Shown here: positions 1-8,683 of the stretch, one piece after another | Layout of the letters: each line of letters starts with the position of its first letter | Position numbering within the stretch: position 1 is the first letter of the stretch | Source of the DNA: MR-S7 sp000400995 | Lineage (GTDB): Bacteria > Pseudomonadota > Gammaproteobacteria > Burkholderiales > Burkholderiaceae_C | NCBI RefSeq assembly: GCF_045291395.1 | Contig: NZ_CP152342.1 | Coordinates: 1,550,001 to 1,614,000, forward strand | Length of the DNA stretch: 64,000 nucleotides | Direction: 5' to 3' | The notes under the pieces: generated by a model | Told to the model about the DNA's origin: nothing | The model's database searches: none | What the model saw: the letters and a program-made list of their open reading frames with translations, nothing else | Made by a program: the position numbers and the translations under genes

Positions 1-727
1 TGGGGCAGCTCCAGCAGGGTGTGCAGCGCCGCGGCGGCGTCGCCCGTGCGCTGCTGCAGGCGCGCCAGCTCGATGCGCGCGCGCGGTGCGCGCGGCGCGA
101 TCGCGATGGCCTGCGCGAGCAGGGCCTGGGCGGCGGCGGTTTCCCCCGCGCGGCCTGTGCCAGGGCCTGCTCGCACAGGTAGTGGGCCTGGCGGGTGCTG
201 AAGTCGCCCTGCTGCGCGGCCTGCATGCGCTGCGCGATCTCGGTGGCCTGGGGCCAGTCGCGCGAGCGCTCGTAGATGGCCAGCAGGGCCATGCGGGCCT
301 GGGCCTCGAAGGGCGAGCCTTCCAGGCGGCGCAGCGCGTCTTCGGCGCGGTCGAGCAGGCCGGCCTTGAGGAAGTCGAGCGCCAGCGCGTGCTGGGCACG
401 CTCGCGGTCGGCGCGGGAGAGGTCGCCGCGCGAGAGCAGGTGCTCGTGCACGCGCACGGCGCGGTTGTATTCGCCGCGGCGGCGGAACAGGTTGCCCAGG
501 GCGAAGTGCAGTTCGGTGGTGTCGGGGTCGTTCTGCACGGCCTCGATGAAGGCGTCGATGGCCTGGTCCTGCTGTTCATTGAGCAGGTAGTTCAGCCCCT
601 TGAAGTAGGCCTTGGGCGCGCGGCGGTTCTCGTCGCGCAGCTGGCGCAGGTCGAAGCGCGAGGCGAGCCAGCCCAGCCCGAAGGCCAGCGGCAGCCCCAG
701 CAGGAGCCAACTGAGGTCAAATTCCAT
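1..727 (-). CDS. lapB: LapB (YciM) TPR protein, partial, apparent frameshift
   Basis: LapB is a membrane-anchored tetratricopeptide protein that controls lipopolysaccharide synthesis by regulating LpxC turnover. The start at 727 gives MEFDLSWLLLGLPLAFGLGW, an N-terminal membrane anchor, followed by helical TPR-type repeats (for example AYFKGLNYLLNEQQDQAIDA and ELHFALGNLFRRRGEYNRA). It overlaps the end of lapA by 11 bp, the usual lapA-lapB arrangement. Reading from the start, TPR-like sequence ends at the C5 run at 143-147. Below it the good sequence (ETAAAQALLAQAIAIAP and onward) lies in another frame. One extra C restores a continuous protein, so a one-base deletion or sequencing error is likely. 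The 3' end lies outside the window. Confidence 0.85.
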   Translation of the reverse strand, partial: MEFDLSWLLLGLPLAFGLGWLASRFDLRQLRDENRRAPKAYFKGLNYLLNEQQDQAIDAFIEAVQNDPDTTELHFALGNLFRRRGEYNRAVRVHEHLLSRGDLSRADRERAQHALALDFLKAGLLDRAEDALRRLEGSPFEAQARMALLAIYERSRDWPQATEIAQRMQAAQQGDFSTRQAHYLCEQALAQAARGKPPPPRPCSRRPSRSRRAHRARASSWRACSSARATPPRRCTPCWSCP

Positions 728-1019
728 GGATGGTCGGGGGCAGGGCGGACTCGGGCGCGGGCGGGGCCGCCACTGCGGCGGCAGGCTGCTCCGCCTGGAT
801 GCGGCGCACCGCGCTGCGGTGGCGCCACCAGCGGGGCACCATGCCCAGCACGCCGACGGCGACGCCCAGCGTGAACGCGGCCAGCACGATCAGCACCAGC
901 GGCGCGTTCCACCGGGTGCCGAAGAAGAAGTGCACCGTGGTGTCCTGCTGGTTGTTCAGCGCGAAGGCGAAGAGGGTGAAAAAAATGGCTGCCTTGAGCA
1001 GCCACAGGAGGTATTTCAT
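717..1019 (-). CDS. lapA: LapA-like inner-membrane protein
   Basis: Small inner-membrane protein of the LapA (DUF1049) family, partner of LapB in lipopolysaccharide assembly. The start MKYLLWLLKA at 1019 is chosen because it opens directly with the first membrane segment; an upstream in-frame ATG would add 15 unconserved residues. There are two hydrophobic segments (about 4-20 and 38-60) around the family-like stretch LNNQQDTTVHFFFGTRW. The cytoplasmic tail is basic, then Ala/Pro-rich. At 100 residues it has the usual family size. It sits between ihfB and lapB, as in other Burkholderiales. Confidence 0.85.
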   Translation of the reverse strand: MKYLLWLLKAAIFFTLFAFALNNQQDTTVHFFFGTRWNAPLVLIVLAAFTLGVAVGVLGMVPRWWRHRSAVRRIQAEQPAAAVAAPPAPESALPPTIHGI

Positions 1020-1090
1020 GCGGCTCCCCAGTGGTGGCGAGATTCTACGGTCTGCCACCCGCACGGTGCCGTTCGCGGCGTTTTAGGGGT

Positions 1091-1142
1091 AAAACAAGGC
1101 TCCAGTGCTTGTCCAGCAAGCGCAGGCAGCTATGGTTTTTGC
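1091..1142 (+). repeat. Interspersed repeat, copy 1
   Basis: Plus-orientation copy of the short repeat family with core AGCAAGCGCAAGCAGCTAT (here AGCAAGCGCAGGCAGCTAT). It lies at the 3' end of ihfB and supplies the ihfB stop codon (the cta of GCTATGG at 1130-1132, TAG on the minus strand). Other copies are listed near 4.6, 7.5, 8.7, 35.1, 37.2, 52.2, 54.0 and 56.6 kb. Confidence 0.75.
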
Positions 1143-1438
1143 TGTTCCGGCGCGCCGGTGCGCTGGTCCACGGCCTCGCGCAGGGCCTTGCCGGGCTTGA
1201 AGTGCGGCACGCGCTTTTCGGGGATCTGCACGGCTTCGCCGCTGCGCGGATTGCGGCCCATGCGGGGCGGGCGGCGGTTGACGGAAAAGCTGCCGAACCC
1301 GCGGATCTCGATGCGGTGCCCGCGCACCAGGGCATCGCCGATGGCATCCAGAATGGTCTTGACGGCGTACTCGGCATCGCGCTGGGTGAGCTGGCCGAAG
1401 CGGGCGGCCAGTTCTTCGACGAGGTCAGATCGGGTCAT
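1130..1438 (-). CDS. ihfB: Integration host factor beta subunit
   Basis: IHF-beta forms a heterodimer with IHF-alpha that binds and sharply bends DNA in recombination, replication and transcription. The 102-residue protein begins MTRSDLVEELAARFGQLTQ and contains the HU/IHF signature GFGSFSVNRRPPRMGRNPR and the DNA-contacting arm. The start at 1438 is chosen because it matches the family start; an upstream ATG adds nine residues. It lies just downstream of rpsA, a conserved arrangement, but a strong hairpin terminator separates the two. The last codons and the stop fall in the interspersed repeat, giving the tail APEQQKP. Confidence 0.95.
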   Translation of the reverse strand: MTRSDLVEELAARFGQLTQRDAEYAVKTILDAIGDALVRGHRIEIRGFGSFSVNRRPPRMGRNPRSGEAVQIPEKRVPHFKPGKALREAVDQRTGAPEQQKP

Positions 1439-1463
1439 GGTGTTCTCGGGTGCGTAGCGGGGC

Positions 1464-1494
1464 AAAAAGCAGCGGGCGCCGTGGCGCCCGCTGC
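1464..1494 (-). terminator. Rho-independent terminator after rpsA
   Basis: Read on the minus strand, a 12-bp GC-rich perfect inverted repeat (GCAGCGGGCGCC at 1469-1480 and its complement at 1483-1494) is followed by five T. It lies 58 bp past the rpsA stop and before ihfB, so it probably ends or attenuates rpsA transcription. Confidence 0.8.
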
Positions 1495-1551
1495 GGTGGC
1501 CGCCACCCCGGAGGATGGCGGCCGGTTCAGTGCCTGGAGACAGGCTCCGGC

Positions 1552-3237
1552 TTACTTGTCGGAGTTGTCCAGCTTGGCGCGCAGCAGGGCGCCCAGGCTG
1601 GTGGTGCCGGCGTTTTCCTTGGCCGACTGGGCCGACAGGTGGGCCATGGCGCCTTGCTCGTCGGCCATGTCCTTGGCCTTGATCGACAGCTGGATGTTGC
1701 GGGTCTTGCGATCCACGTTGACCACCACGGCGGTGATTTCGTCGCCTTCCTTGAGCACGTTGCGGGCGTCTTCCACGCGGTCGCGGGAGATTTCCGAAGC
1801 GCGCAGGTAGCCCACGATGTCTTCGCCCAGGTCGATCTCGGCGCCGCGCGCGTCAACCGTCTTGACCTTGCCGGACACGGTCTGGCCCTTGTCGTTCACC
1901 GTCACGAAGGTGGTGAACGGGTCGCCGTCGAGCTGCTTGATGCCCAGGGAGATGCGCTCGCGGTCCACGTCCACGGCCAGCACGATGGCCTCGACTTCCT
2001 GGCCCTTCTTGTAGTTGCGCACGGCGGATTCGCCGGGCTCGTTCCACGACAGGTCGGACAGGTGCACCAGGCCGTCGATGCCGGCAGCCAGGCCCACGAA
2101 CACGCCGAAGTCGGTGATGGACTTGATCGGGCCCTTGACGCGGTCGCCGCGCTTGGTGTTCTGCGCGAATTCCTGCCAGGGGTTGGCCTTGCACTGCTTC
2201 ATGCCCAGGCTGATGCGGCGCTTGTCTTCGTCGATCTCCAGGACCATGACTTCGACTTCGTCGCCCAGCGACACGAGCTTGGAGGGAGCGACGTTCTTGT
2301 TGGTCCAGTCCATCTCGGAGACGTGCACCAGGCCTTCGATGCCGGGCTCCAGCTCGACGAACGCGCCGTAGTCGGCGATGTTCGTGACCTTGCCGAACAG
2401 GCGCGTGCCCGAGGGGTAGCGGCGCGACACGCCCAGCCAGGGATCGTCGCCCATTTGCTTGAGGCCCAGCGAGACGCGGTTCTTCTCGGTGTCGAACTTG
2501 AGGATCTTGGCCGTGATTTCCTGGCCGGCCTGCACCACCTCGGAGGGGTGGCGAACGCGGCGCCATGCCATGTCGGTGATGTGCAGCAGGCCGTCGATGC
2601 CGCCCAGGTCCACGAACGCACCGTATTCGGTGATGTTCTTGACCACGCCCTGCACGATGGCGCCTTCCTTGAGCGTTTCCATCAGCTTGGCGCGCTCTTC
2701 GCCCATGGAGGCTTCCACCACGGCGCGGCGGCTCAGCACCACGTTGTTGCGCTTGCGGTCGAGCTTGATGACCTTGAACTCCATCGTCTTGTTTTCGTAC
2801 GGAGTCAGGTCCTTGACGGGACGGGTGTCGATCAGCGAGCCGGGCAGGAAGGCGCGGATGCCGTTGACCAGCACCGTCAGGCCGCCCTTGACCTTGCCGG
2901 AGGTCGTGCCGGTCACGAAGTCGCCGGATTCCAGCGCCTTTTCCAGTGCCAGCCACGAAGCCAGGCGCTTGGCGGTGTCGCGCGACAGGATGGTGTCGCC
3001 GTAGCCGTTCTCGATGGAGCCGATGGCCACGGACACGAAGTCGCCCACCTGGACTTCGATCTCGCCCTGGTCGTTCTTGAATTCGTCGATCGGCACGTAG
3101 GCTTCGGACTTCAGGCCAGCGTTCACGACGACGAAGTTGTGCTCCACGCGCACGACTTCGGCGGTGATGACCTCGCCCGGACGCATTTCGGTGCGTTGCA
3201 GCGATTCTTCAAACAGGGCGGCAAAAGATTCAGACAT
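1552..3237 (-). CDS. rpsA: 30S ribosomal protein S1
   Basis: S1 is the large mRNA-binding protein of the small ribosomal subunit and helps load mRNAs with weak Shine-Dalgarno sequences. The 561-residue product starts MSESFAALFEESLQRTEMRP. It contains six S1 (OB-fold) domains, visible as repeats of the type G-x-V-x-x-I-T-x-Y-G-A-F-V-D-L with GLLHITDM or GLVHVSEM motifs. The length is normal for the family. The start at 3237 is preferred over an ATG four codons upstream because it matches S1 proteins. It sits downstream of the aroA-cmk gene, as cmk-rpsA does in most proteobacteria. Confidence 0.97.
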   Translation of the reverse strand: MSESFAALFEESLQRTEMRPGEVITAEVVRVEHNFVVVNAGLKSEAYVPIDEFKNDQGEIEVQVGDFVSVAIGSIENGYGDTILSRDTAKRLASWLALEKALESGDFVTGTTSGKVKGGLTVLVNGIRAFLPGSLIDTRPVKDLTPYENKTMEFKVIKLDRKRNNVVLSRRAVVEASMGEERAKLMETLKEGAIVQGVVKNITEYGAFVDLGGIDGLLHITDMAWRRVRHPSEVVQAGQEITAKILKFDTEKNRVSLGLKQMGDDPWLGVSRRYPSGTRLFGKVTNIADYGAFVELEPGIEGLVHVSEMDWTNKNVAPSKLVSLGDEVEVMVLEIDEDKRRISLGMKQCKANPWQEFAQNTKRGDRVKGPIKSITDFGVFVGLAAGIDGLVHLSDLSWNEPGESAVRNYKKGQEVEAIVLAVDVDRERISLGIKQLDGDPFTTFVTVNDKGQTVSGKVKTVDARGAEIDLGEDIVGYLRASEISRDRVEDARNVLKEGDEITAVVVNVDRKTRNIQLSIKAKDMADEQGAMAHLSAQSAKENAGTTSLGALLRAKLDNSDK

Positions 3238-3413
3238 GTATTTCCTCAAGCCACGGACAGGTTTCCGGCGGCACCATTGCCACCGTTTCTAAGACTGCCT
3301 GCGGAGGTTGTGCGGTGGTTGCACCGCGGGTCAGGGTGGATGAACCGCACGGCCGGTGCGCTGTCAGGGCGCGGAGGGAGCCGTGCGGGCCGTTTGCCGG
3401 CCGTGCGGACGTG

Positions 3414-5435
3414 TTACGTGCCGAACGGCTGGCGTGCCTGCCACCAGTCCAGCACCTGCGCCACGGCCTCGTCGATCGTGAGCGCGGAGCTGTCCAGCAG
3501 CGCGGCGTCTTCAGCGGGCTTCAAGGGCGCGACGCTGCGGGTGCTGTCCCGTGCGTCACGCGCTTCCAAGTCCGCGCGAAGGTCGGAGATATTAGCCGAA
3601 ATCCCCTTGGAAATCAACTGCTTATGGCGCCGCTCGGCGCGGCAGGCGGCGCTGGCCGTGAGGAAGACCTTGAGCGGCGCCTTGGGAAAGATCACCGTGC
3701 CCATGTCGCGCCCGTCGGCGACGAGCCCCGGCAGGCGCCTGAAGCCGTGCTGCAACCCTACCAGGGCCTCGCGCACGGCGGGCAGGGCGGAGACGCGCGA
3801 GGCGTTCATGCCCGCTTCCTCGGTGCGGATGGCGTCGGTCACGTCGTCCTCGCCCAGCAGGATGCGGCCGCCCTCGAAGCGCACGGGCAGGCCACGCGCC
3901 AGTTGGGCGATGCGCGTCTCGTGCGCGGCGTCGATCGCCAGGCCGGCGCGCAGGGCGGCCAGCGCGGCGATGCGGTAGAGGCTGCCCGAATCGAGGAAGT
4001 GGTAGCCCAGCCGCTCGGCCACCGCCGCCGCCACCGTGCCCTTGCCCGAGGCGGTGGGGCCGTCGATGCACAGCACGGGGATGCGCGCATCCGGCGAGCG
4101 GGCCACCTGGAACAGCGCCTCGAAGTAGTCGGGGAAGGTCTTGGCCACGCACTGCGGGTCTTCGATGCGCACGGGCAGGCCCGCCGGGTTGAAGGCCGCG
4201 AGCGAGAAGCACATGGCCACGCGGTGGTCGTCGTAGGTGTGGATGCTGGCGGCGCGCCAATCGGCCGCGGTGGCGGGCGGGGTGACGCGCAGGTAGTCGG
4301 CGCCTTCCTCGACCGTGGCGCCAAGCTTGCGCAGCTCGGCCGTCATGGCGGCGATGCGGTCGGTTTCCTTGACGCGCCAGCTCGCGATGTTGCGCAGGGT
4401 GGTGGTGCCCTCGGCGTAGAGCGCCATCACGGCCAGGGTCATCGCCGCGTCGGGGATGTGGTTGCAGTCCAGGTCGATGGCCTTGAGTGGCCATGCGCCG
4501 CGCGAGACGTGCAGCCAGTTGGGCCCGCCTTCGACGCGCGCGCCCATGGCCTGCGCGGCTTCGACGAAGCGGATGTCGCCCTGGATGGAGTCCAGTCCTA
4601 CTCCCAGGATCTTGATGCCATTTTGGCCATCAGCGCCCGTGGATAAAGCGCCAAGCGCTATGAAATAACTAGCGGAAGAGGCATCCGCCTCGACATGGAT
4701 GCGCCCTGGCGAGCGGTAGCGGCTGCCCGCGGGGATGGTGAAGCGCTGCCACGCCTCGTGCCGCACGGCGATGCCGAAGCGCGCCAGCAGCTCCAGGGTG
4801 ATGTGGATGTAGGGCCTGGAGATCAGCTCGCCCATCACCTCGATCACCACGTCCTGCGTGCGCGCCACCAGCGGCAGCGCCATGAGCAGCGCGGTGAGGA
4901 ACTGGCTGGACACGTCGCCGCGCACGCGGATAGGCGCATCCAGGCGCAGGAGCGGCACGCCGCCGCCCTGGGCGATGGACAGGGGCGGGTAGCCCTCGTT
5001 GCCGAGGTAGTCGATGCGGCAGCCGAGCTGGCGCAGGGCGTCCACCAGGTCGCCGATGGGGCGCTCGTGCATGCGCGGCACGCCCGACAGCGTGAACTGG
5101 CCGCCGAGCAGCGCCAGCGCCGCGGTGAGCGGGCGCATGGCCGTGCCGGCGTTGCCCATGAACAGCTCGGCGGGCGAGCGCGGCACGGCTTGTCCCAGGC
5201 CGGTGATGCGCACCAGGCCGCCGCCGGCTTCCTCCACGGCGCAGCCGAGCTGGCGCAGCGCGTCGAGCATGACGCGCGTGTCGTCCGAGGCGAGCAGGTC
5301 GTGCACCTCGGTCGTGCCCTCGCTCAGGGCGGCAAGCAGCAGCACGCGGTTGGAGATGCTCTTGGAGCCCGGCAGCCGCACGTCGCCGCCGGCGTGCGCC
5401 AGCGGGGGCAGGTCGAGAAACGCGGTGCGGTACAT
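3414..5435 (-). CDS. aroA-cmk: Fused EPSP synthase / cytidylate kinase
   Basis: One open frame of 673 residues joins two enzymes. Residues 1-447 are 3-phosphoshikimate 1-carboxyvinyltransferase (shikimate pathway step 6), with LPGSKSISNR at 22-31 and GNAGTAMRP at 95-103. Residues 451-673 are cytidylate kinase (CMP/dCMP phosphorylation), with P-loop GPTASGKGT at 459-467 and the NMP-binding motif DGRDMGTVIFP. The start at 5435 (MYRTAFLDLPP) overlaps the tyrA stop by one base (TGATG). No stop or internal start with a ribosome site separates the halves. Fused aroA/cmk proteins are annotated in some Burkholderiales. The segment at residues 256-274 resembles the interspersed repeat. Confidence 0.93.
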   Translation of the reverse strand: MYRTAFLDLPPLAHAGGDVRLPGSKSISNRVLLLAALSEGTTEVHDLLASDDTRVMLDALRQLGCAVEEAGGGLVRITGLGQAVPRSPAELFMGNAGTAMRPLTAALALLGGQFTLSGVPRMHERPIGDLVDALRQLGCRIDYLGNEGYPPLSIAQGGGVPLLRLDAPIRVRGDVSSQFLTALLMALPLVARTQDVVIEVMGELISRPYIHITLELLARFGIAVRHEAWQRFTIPAGSRYRSPGRIHVEADASSASYFIALGALSTGADGQNGIKILGVGLDSIQGDIRFVEAAQAMGARVEGGPNWLHVSRGAWPLKAIDLDCNHIPDAAMTLAVMALYAEGTTTLRNIASWRVKETDRIAAMTAELRKLGATVEEGADYLRVTPPATAADWRAASIHTYDDHRVAMCFSLAAFNPAGLPVRIEDPQCVAKTFPDYFEALFQVARSPDARIPVLCIDGPTASGKGTVAAAVAERLGYHFLDSGSLYRIAALAALRAGLAIDAAHETRIAQLARGLPVRFEGGRILLGEDDVTDAIRTEEAGMNASRVSALPAVREALVGLQHGFRRLPGLVADGRDMGTVIFPKAPLKVFLTASAACRAERRHKQLISKGISANISDLRADLEARDARDSTRSVAPLKPAEDAALLDSSALTIDEAVAQVLDWWQARQPFGT
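4614..4670 (+). repeat. Repeat-like segment inside aroA
   Basis: The plus strand here reads ATTTTGGCCATCAGCGC, then GGATAAAGCGCCAAGCGC and TATGAAAT. It resembles the repeat copies near 8.7 and 52.2 kb in order and spacing, with several mismatches. It encodes residues 256-274 of AroA (SYFIALGALSTGADGQNGI), including a loop about five residues longer than in the E. coli enzyme. A chance resemblance cannot be excluded. Confidence 0.4.
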
Positions 5436-6334
5436 CAGGCTTCCTTGTGTGGCTGCGCTGCGCCCTTGCGCTGCGCGCCCATGCGCCAGTGGGCGCGGGT
5501 CTGGCTGGCCAGCGTGATCAGGTCTTCCAGCGGCTGCTCGCTGCCCTCCTGCATGGCGGCCTCCAGGTCGTGCAGCGCCTTCTGGAACAGGCGCGACTGG
5601 GCCAGCACCTCGGCGCTGTTGGCGCGCAGGATGTCGCGCCACATCTTCGGGTCGCTGGCGGCGATGCGCGTGAAGTCGCGAAAGCCCGGGCCCGCCAGCG
5701 AGAGGAAGTCGTCGGCCTCGGGCTGCGCGGTGATGCTGCCCATCATGGCGAACGCCAGCAGGTGGGGCAGGTGGCTCACGGCGGCGAAGGCGGCGTCGTG
5801 CGCCTCGGGCGCCATGCTGCTCACGCGGCAGCCCAGCTGGGTCCACAGTGCCTCGGCGCGCTGCAGGTGGGCGGTGAGGGTGCGCTCGGTGGGGGTGAGG
5901 ATGACCTGGCGGCCGTGGTACAGCTCGGCGTCGGCATGCTCCACGCCCGATACTTCGCGCCCGGTGATCGGGTGGGCGGGCACGAAGGAGGCGACCTGGC
6001 TTTGCAGCGCGCGGCGCGCGGCCAGCACCACGTCGGCCTTGGTGGAGCCCACGTCCATGATGAGCATCTGCGGCGTGACCAGGTGGCGGATGGCCTTGAG
6101 CGTCGATTCGGTAGCGGCCACGGGCACGGCCAGCAGCACGATGTCGGCGCCGGCGGCGGCCAGCAGGGCCGAGGGCGCCTCCACGTCGATCACGCCGAGC
6201 TGGCGCGCGCGGTCGGTGGTGGAGGGTGACTTGCTGTAGCCCACCACGCGCTTGACCAGGCCTGCCTTCTTCATCGCCAGGGCGAACGAGCCGCCCATGA
6301 GGCCGCAGCCGATGAGGCCGAGTTGCTCAAACAT
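5435..6334 (-). CDS. tyrA: Prephenate dehydrogenase
   Basis: Converts prephenate to 4-hydroxyphenylpyruvate with NAD(P) in tyrosine synthesis. The 299-residue protein begins with a Rossmann dinucleotide motif (GLIGCGLMGGSFALAM). It also has the family motifs VGSTKADV and FVPAHPITGREVSGVEHA. It is the monofunctional type, without a chorismate mutase domain, which here belongs to PheA. It lies between pheA (12-bp gap) and aroA-cmk (1-bp overlap) in one operon. The hisC gene often found between pheA and tyrA in Burkholderia is absent. Confidence 0.95.
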   Translation of the reverse strand: MFEQLGLIGCGLMGGSFALAMKKAGLVKRVVGYSKSPSTTDRARQLGVIDVEAPSALLAAAGADIVLLAVPVAATESTLKAIRHLVTPQMLIMDVGSTKADVVLAARRALQSQVASFVPAHPITGREVSGVEHADAELYHGRQVILTPTERTLTAHLQRAEALWTQLGCRVSSMAPEAHDAAFAAVSHLPHLLAFAMMGSITAQPEADDFLSLAGPGFRDFTRIAASDPKMWRDILRANSAEVLAQSRLFQKALHDLEAAMQEGSEQPLEDLITLASQTRAHWRMGAQRKGAAQPHKEA

Positions 6335-6346
6335 GGCGGCCCTTCC

Positions 6347-7462
6347 TCACGCGGCCACCGGGTACGTGCCCAGCACCTTGTAGAAGGCGGCGAGCTCCTG
6401 TAGCTCGGCCAGCGCGGCGGCGACGTTGGCCTGGGCAGGGTGGCCCTCGATGTCGATGTAGAAGTAGTACTCCCACTGTCCGGTGCGCGCGGGGCGCGAC
6501 TCGAAGCGCGTCATGGACACGCCGTGCTTCTTGAGCGGCACCAGCAGGTCGTGCACGGCGCCGGGGCGGTTGGGCACGGAGATGATGAGGCTGGTGCAGT
6601 CCTTGGCCGAGGGGGCGGGCGTGGCCAGCGTGTGCGGCAGGCAGATGACGGCGAAGCGGGTGCGGTTGTAGGCGTCGTCCTGGATGGCGTGGGCCACCAC
6701 GTGCAGGCCGTACTGCTGGGCCGCGCGCTCGCTGGAGATGCCGGCCCAGGCCGGGTTGGTGGCGGCCAGGCGGGCGCCCTCGGCGTTGCTCGACACCGGG
6801 CGGCGCTCGGCATGCGGCAGGTGCTTGGACAGCCAGGCCTGGCACTGCGCCAGCGCCTGGGGGTGGGCCAGCACGGCCTCGATGCCCCCGGCCGAGGGGA
6901 TCTGGCGCAGCAGGTTGTGGCGCACCAGCAGGCTCACCTCGCCCACGACGTGGCAGGGGGTGTGCAGGAACATGTCGAGCGAGCGCGTGACCACGCCCTC
7001 GTTGGAGTTCTCCACGCCCACCACGCCGTACTGCGCGCTGCCCGCGGCGGTGGCGTGGAACACCTCGTCGAAGTTGGCGCAGTACATCAGGTCGGCCGCG
7101 CCGCCGAAGTATTCGATGGCCGCCTGCTCGCAGAACGTGCCCTCGGGGCCCAGCACGGCCACGCGCTGGGGCGACTCCAGCGCCAGGCAGGCGGACATGA
7201 TCTCGCGCCAGATGGCGGCCACGTGCGCGCCCTTGAGCGGGCCGGGGTTGGCGCGGGTGATCTTCTCGATCACCTGGGCCACGCGGTCGGGGCGGAAGAA
7301 GGGCGTGCCCTCGCGTTTCTTCAGCTCGCCCACCTGCTCGGCCACGTGGGCGCGCTGGTTCAGGAGGGTGAGCAGCTGGTGGTCCAGCGAGTCGATCTGC
7401 ACGCGCAGGTCGGCCAGGGCGGGACTGGCCTGGGGGGTGATGCTTGAAGGGTTGTCTGCCAT
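6347..7462 (-). CDS. pheA: Chorismate mutase / prephenate dehydratase (P-protein)
   Basis: Bifunctional enzyme of phenylalanine synthesis: chorismate to prephenate, then prephenate to phenylpyruvate. Residues about 15-105 are an AroQ-type chorismate mutase (LADLRVQIDSLDHQLLTLLN). Residues about 110-285 are the dehydratase (VAVLGPEGTFCEQAA; NRTRFAVI with the catalytic Thr-Arg-Phe). Residues about 290-370 are an ACT domain with FESRPARTGQWEYYFYIDIEG, where phenylalanine normally gives feedback inhibition. The 371-residue length is typical. The start at 7462 lies directly beside an interspersed repeat pair that fills the gap to serC. Confidence 0.96.
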   Translation of the reverse strand: MADNPSSITPQASPALADLRVQIDSLDHQLLTLLNQRAHVAEQVGELKKREGTPFFRPDRVAQVIEKITRANPGPLKGAHVAAIWREIMSACLALESPQRVAVLGPEGTFCEQAAIEYFGGAADLMYCANFDEVFHATAAGSAQYGVVGVENSNEGVVTRSLDMFLHTPCHVVGEVSLLVRHNLLRQIPSAGGIEAVLAHPQALAQCQAWLSKHLPHAERRPVSSNAEGARLAATNPAWAGISSERAAQQYGLHVVAHAIQDDAYNRTRFAVICLPHTLATPAPSAKDCTSLIISVPNRPGAVHDLLVPLKKHGVSMTRFESRPARTGQWEYYFYIDIEGHPAQANVAAALAELQELAAFYKVLGTYPVAA

Positions 7463-7463
7463 G

Positions 7464-7557
7464 GTTTTGATAGCTGCCTGCGCTTGCTGGTAGTGGGTTC
7501 TGGTATGAAAACTACCTGAAACCCTGGTCCTTCAAGCGCAAGCAGCTCATTTTTTAT
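7464..7557. repeat. Interspersed repeat, inverted pair
   Basis: Two copies face each other between serC and pheA: a minus copy at about 7464-7490 (GATAGCTGCCTGCGCTTGCTGG) read as its complement, and a plus copy at about 7526-7557 (TTCAAGCGCAAGCAGCTCAT). Together they could form a long imperfect hairpin in an RNA spanning the serC-pheA junction, perhaps as a terminator or processing site. Confidence 0.7.
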
Positions 7558-7566
7558 GAGTGGTTT

Positions 7567-8676
7567 TCAGGCGGCGCTGCGCTCGAAGTCGCGCATGTAG
7601 TCCACCAGTGCCTGCACGCCGGCCAGCGGCATCGCGTTGTAGATGCTGGCGCGCATGCCGCCCACGGACTTGTGGCCCTTGAGCTGCAGCAGCCCGCGCT
7701 CCCTGGCGCCGGCCAGGAAGGCGTCGTTGCGCGATTCGTCGCGCAGGAAGAAGGGCACGTTCATGCGCGAGCGGCAGGTGGGCGCCACCTTGTTCACGTA
7801 GAACTGCGACTGGTCGATGAAGCCGTAGAGCAGCGCGGCCTTGGCGATGTTGCGTGCCTCCATCGCCGCCACACCGGTGGCGCCGCCCTCGCGCTGGCGC
7901 TTGAGCCATTGGAAGGTGAGCCCGGCCACATAGATGCCCCAGGTGGGCGGCGTGTTGAACATGGAGCGGTTCTCGGCCACCACGCGGTAGTCGAAGGCCG
8001 TGGGGCAGGCGGGCAGGGCGTGACCCAGCAGGTCCTCGCGCACCACCACCAGCGTCAGGCCGGCCGGGCCCAGGTTCTTCTGCGCGCCGCCGAAGGCCAG
8101 GCCCACGCGGCTCCAGTCGACGGGGCGCGAGGCCACGTGCGAGGAGAAGTCGATGACCAGCGGCGCGTCGCTGCCGAGTGCGCGCAGGTCGGGCAGCTGC
8201 TGGAACTCGACGCCGTGGATGGTCTCGTTGCTGCACAGGTGCACGTAGCTCGCGCCGCGCGAGAGCTGCCAGGTGGTCGGGTCGGGCAGGGTGGTGAAGT
8301 GGCTGTCCTCGCCCGATGCGGCGGTATGGACCTCGGCCGCGTACTTCTGCGCTTCCTTGCGCGACTTCTGGCTCCACGCGCCCGTGACCACGAAGTCCAC
8401 CGTGGCCGCGCGCGAGAGGTTCAGCGGCACGATGGCGTTCTCGGCCAGGCCGCCGCCCTGCATGAACAGGATCTTGAACTGCGGCGGGATGGCCAGCAGC
8501 TCGCGCAGGTCGGCCTCGGCCTGCTCGCAGATGGCGATGAATTCCTTGCCGCGGTGGCTCATCTCCATCACCCCCATGCCGCTGCCGTGCCAGTCGAGCA
8601 TTTCGGCGGCGGCCTGTTGCAGCACTTCCTCCGGGATGGCGGCCGGGCCGGCCGAGAAGTTGTAGGGGCGGTTCAT
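7567..8676 (-). CDS. serC: Phosphoserine aminotransferase
   Basis: PLP enzyme converting 3-phosphohydroxypyruvate to phosphoserine in serine synthesis; it also acts in the pyridoxal phosphate pathway. The 369-residue protein starts MNRPYNFSAGPAAIPEEVLQ, the class signature. It contains the PLP lysine motif FGGAQKNLGPAGL and the C-terminal GGMRASIYNAMPL found in SerC. It lies between gyrA and pheA in the conserved gyrA-serC-pheA order. Repeat copies occupy the intergenic regions on both sides. Confidence 0.96.
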   Translation of the reverse strand: MNRPYNFSAGPAAIPEEVLQQAAAEMLDWHGSGMGVMEMSHRGKEFIAICEQAEADLRELLAIPPQFKILFMQGGGLAENAIVPLNLSRAATVDFVVTGAWSQKSRKEAQKYAAEVHTAASGEDSHFTTLPDPTTWQLSRGASYVHLCSNETIHGVEFQQLPDLRALGSDAPLVIDFSSHVASRPVDWSRVGLAFGGAQKNLGPAGLTLVVVREDLLGHALPACPTAFDYRVVAENRSMFNTPPTWGIYVAGLTFQWLKRQREGGATGVAAMEARNIAKAALLYGFIDQSQFYVNKVAPTCRSRMNVPFFLRDESRNDAFLAGARERGLLQLKGHKSVGGMRASIYNAMPLAGVQALVDYMRDFERSAA

Positions 8677-8683
8677 GGTCTAT

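Noticed and set aside
1450..3978. Long open frame of 842 codons on the plus strand
   Set aside because: It lies exactly antisense to rpsA and the cmk end, has the His/Val/Asp-rich composition of a frame shadow, and resembles no family.
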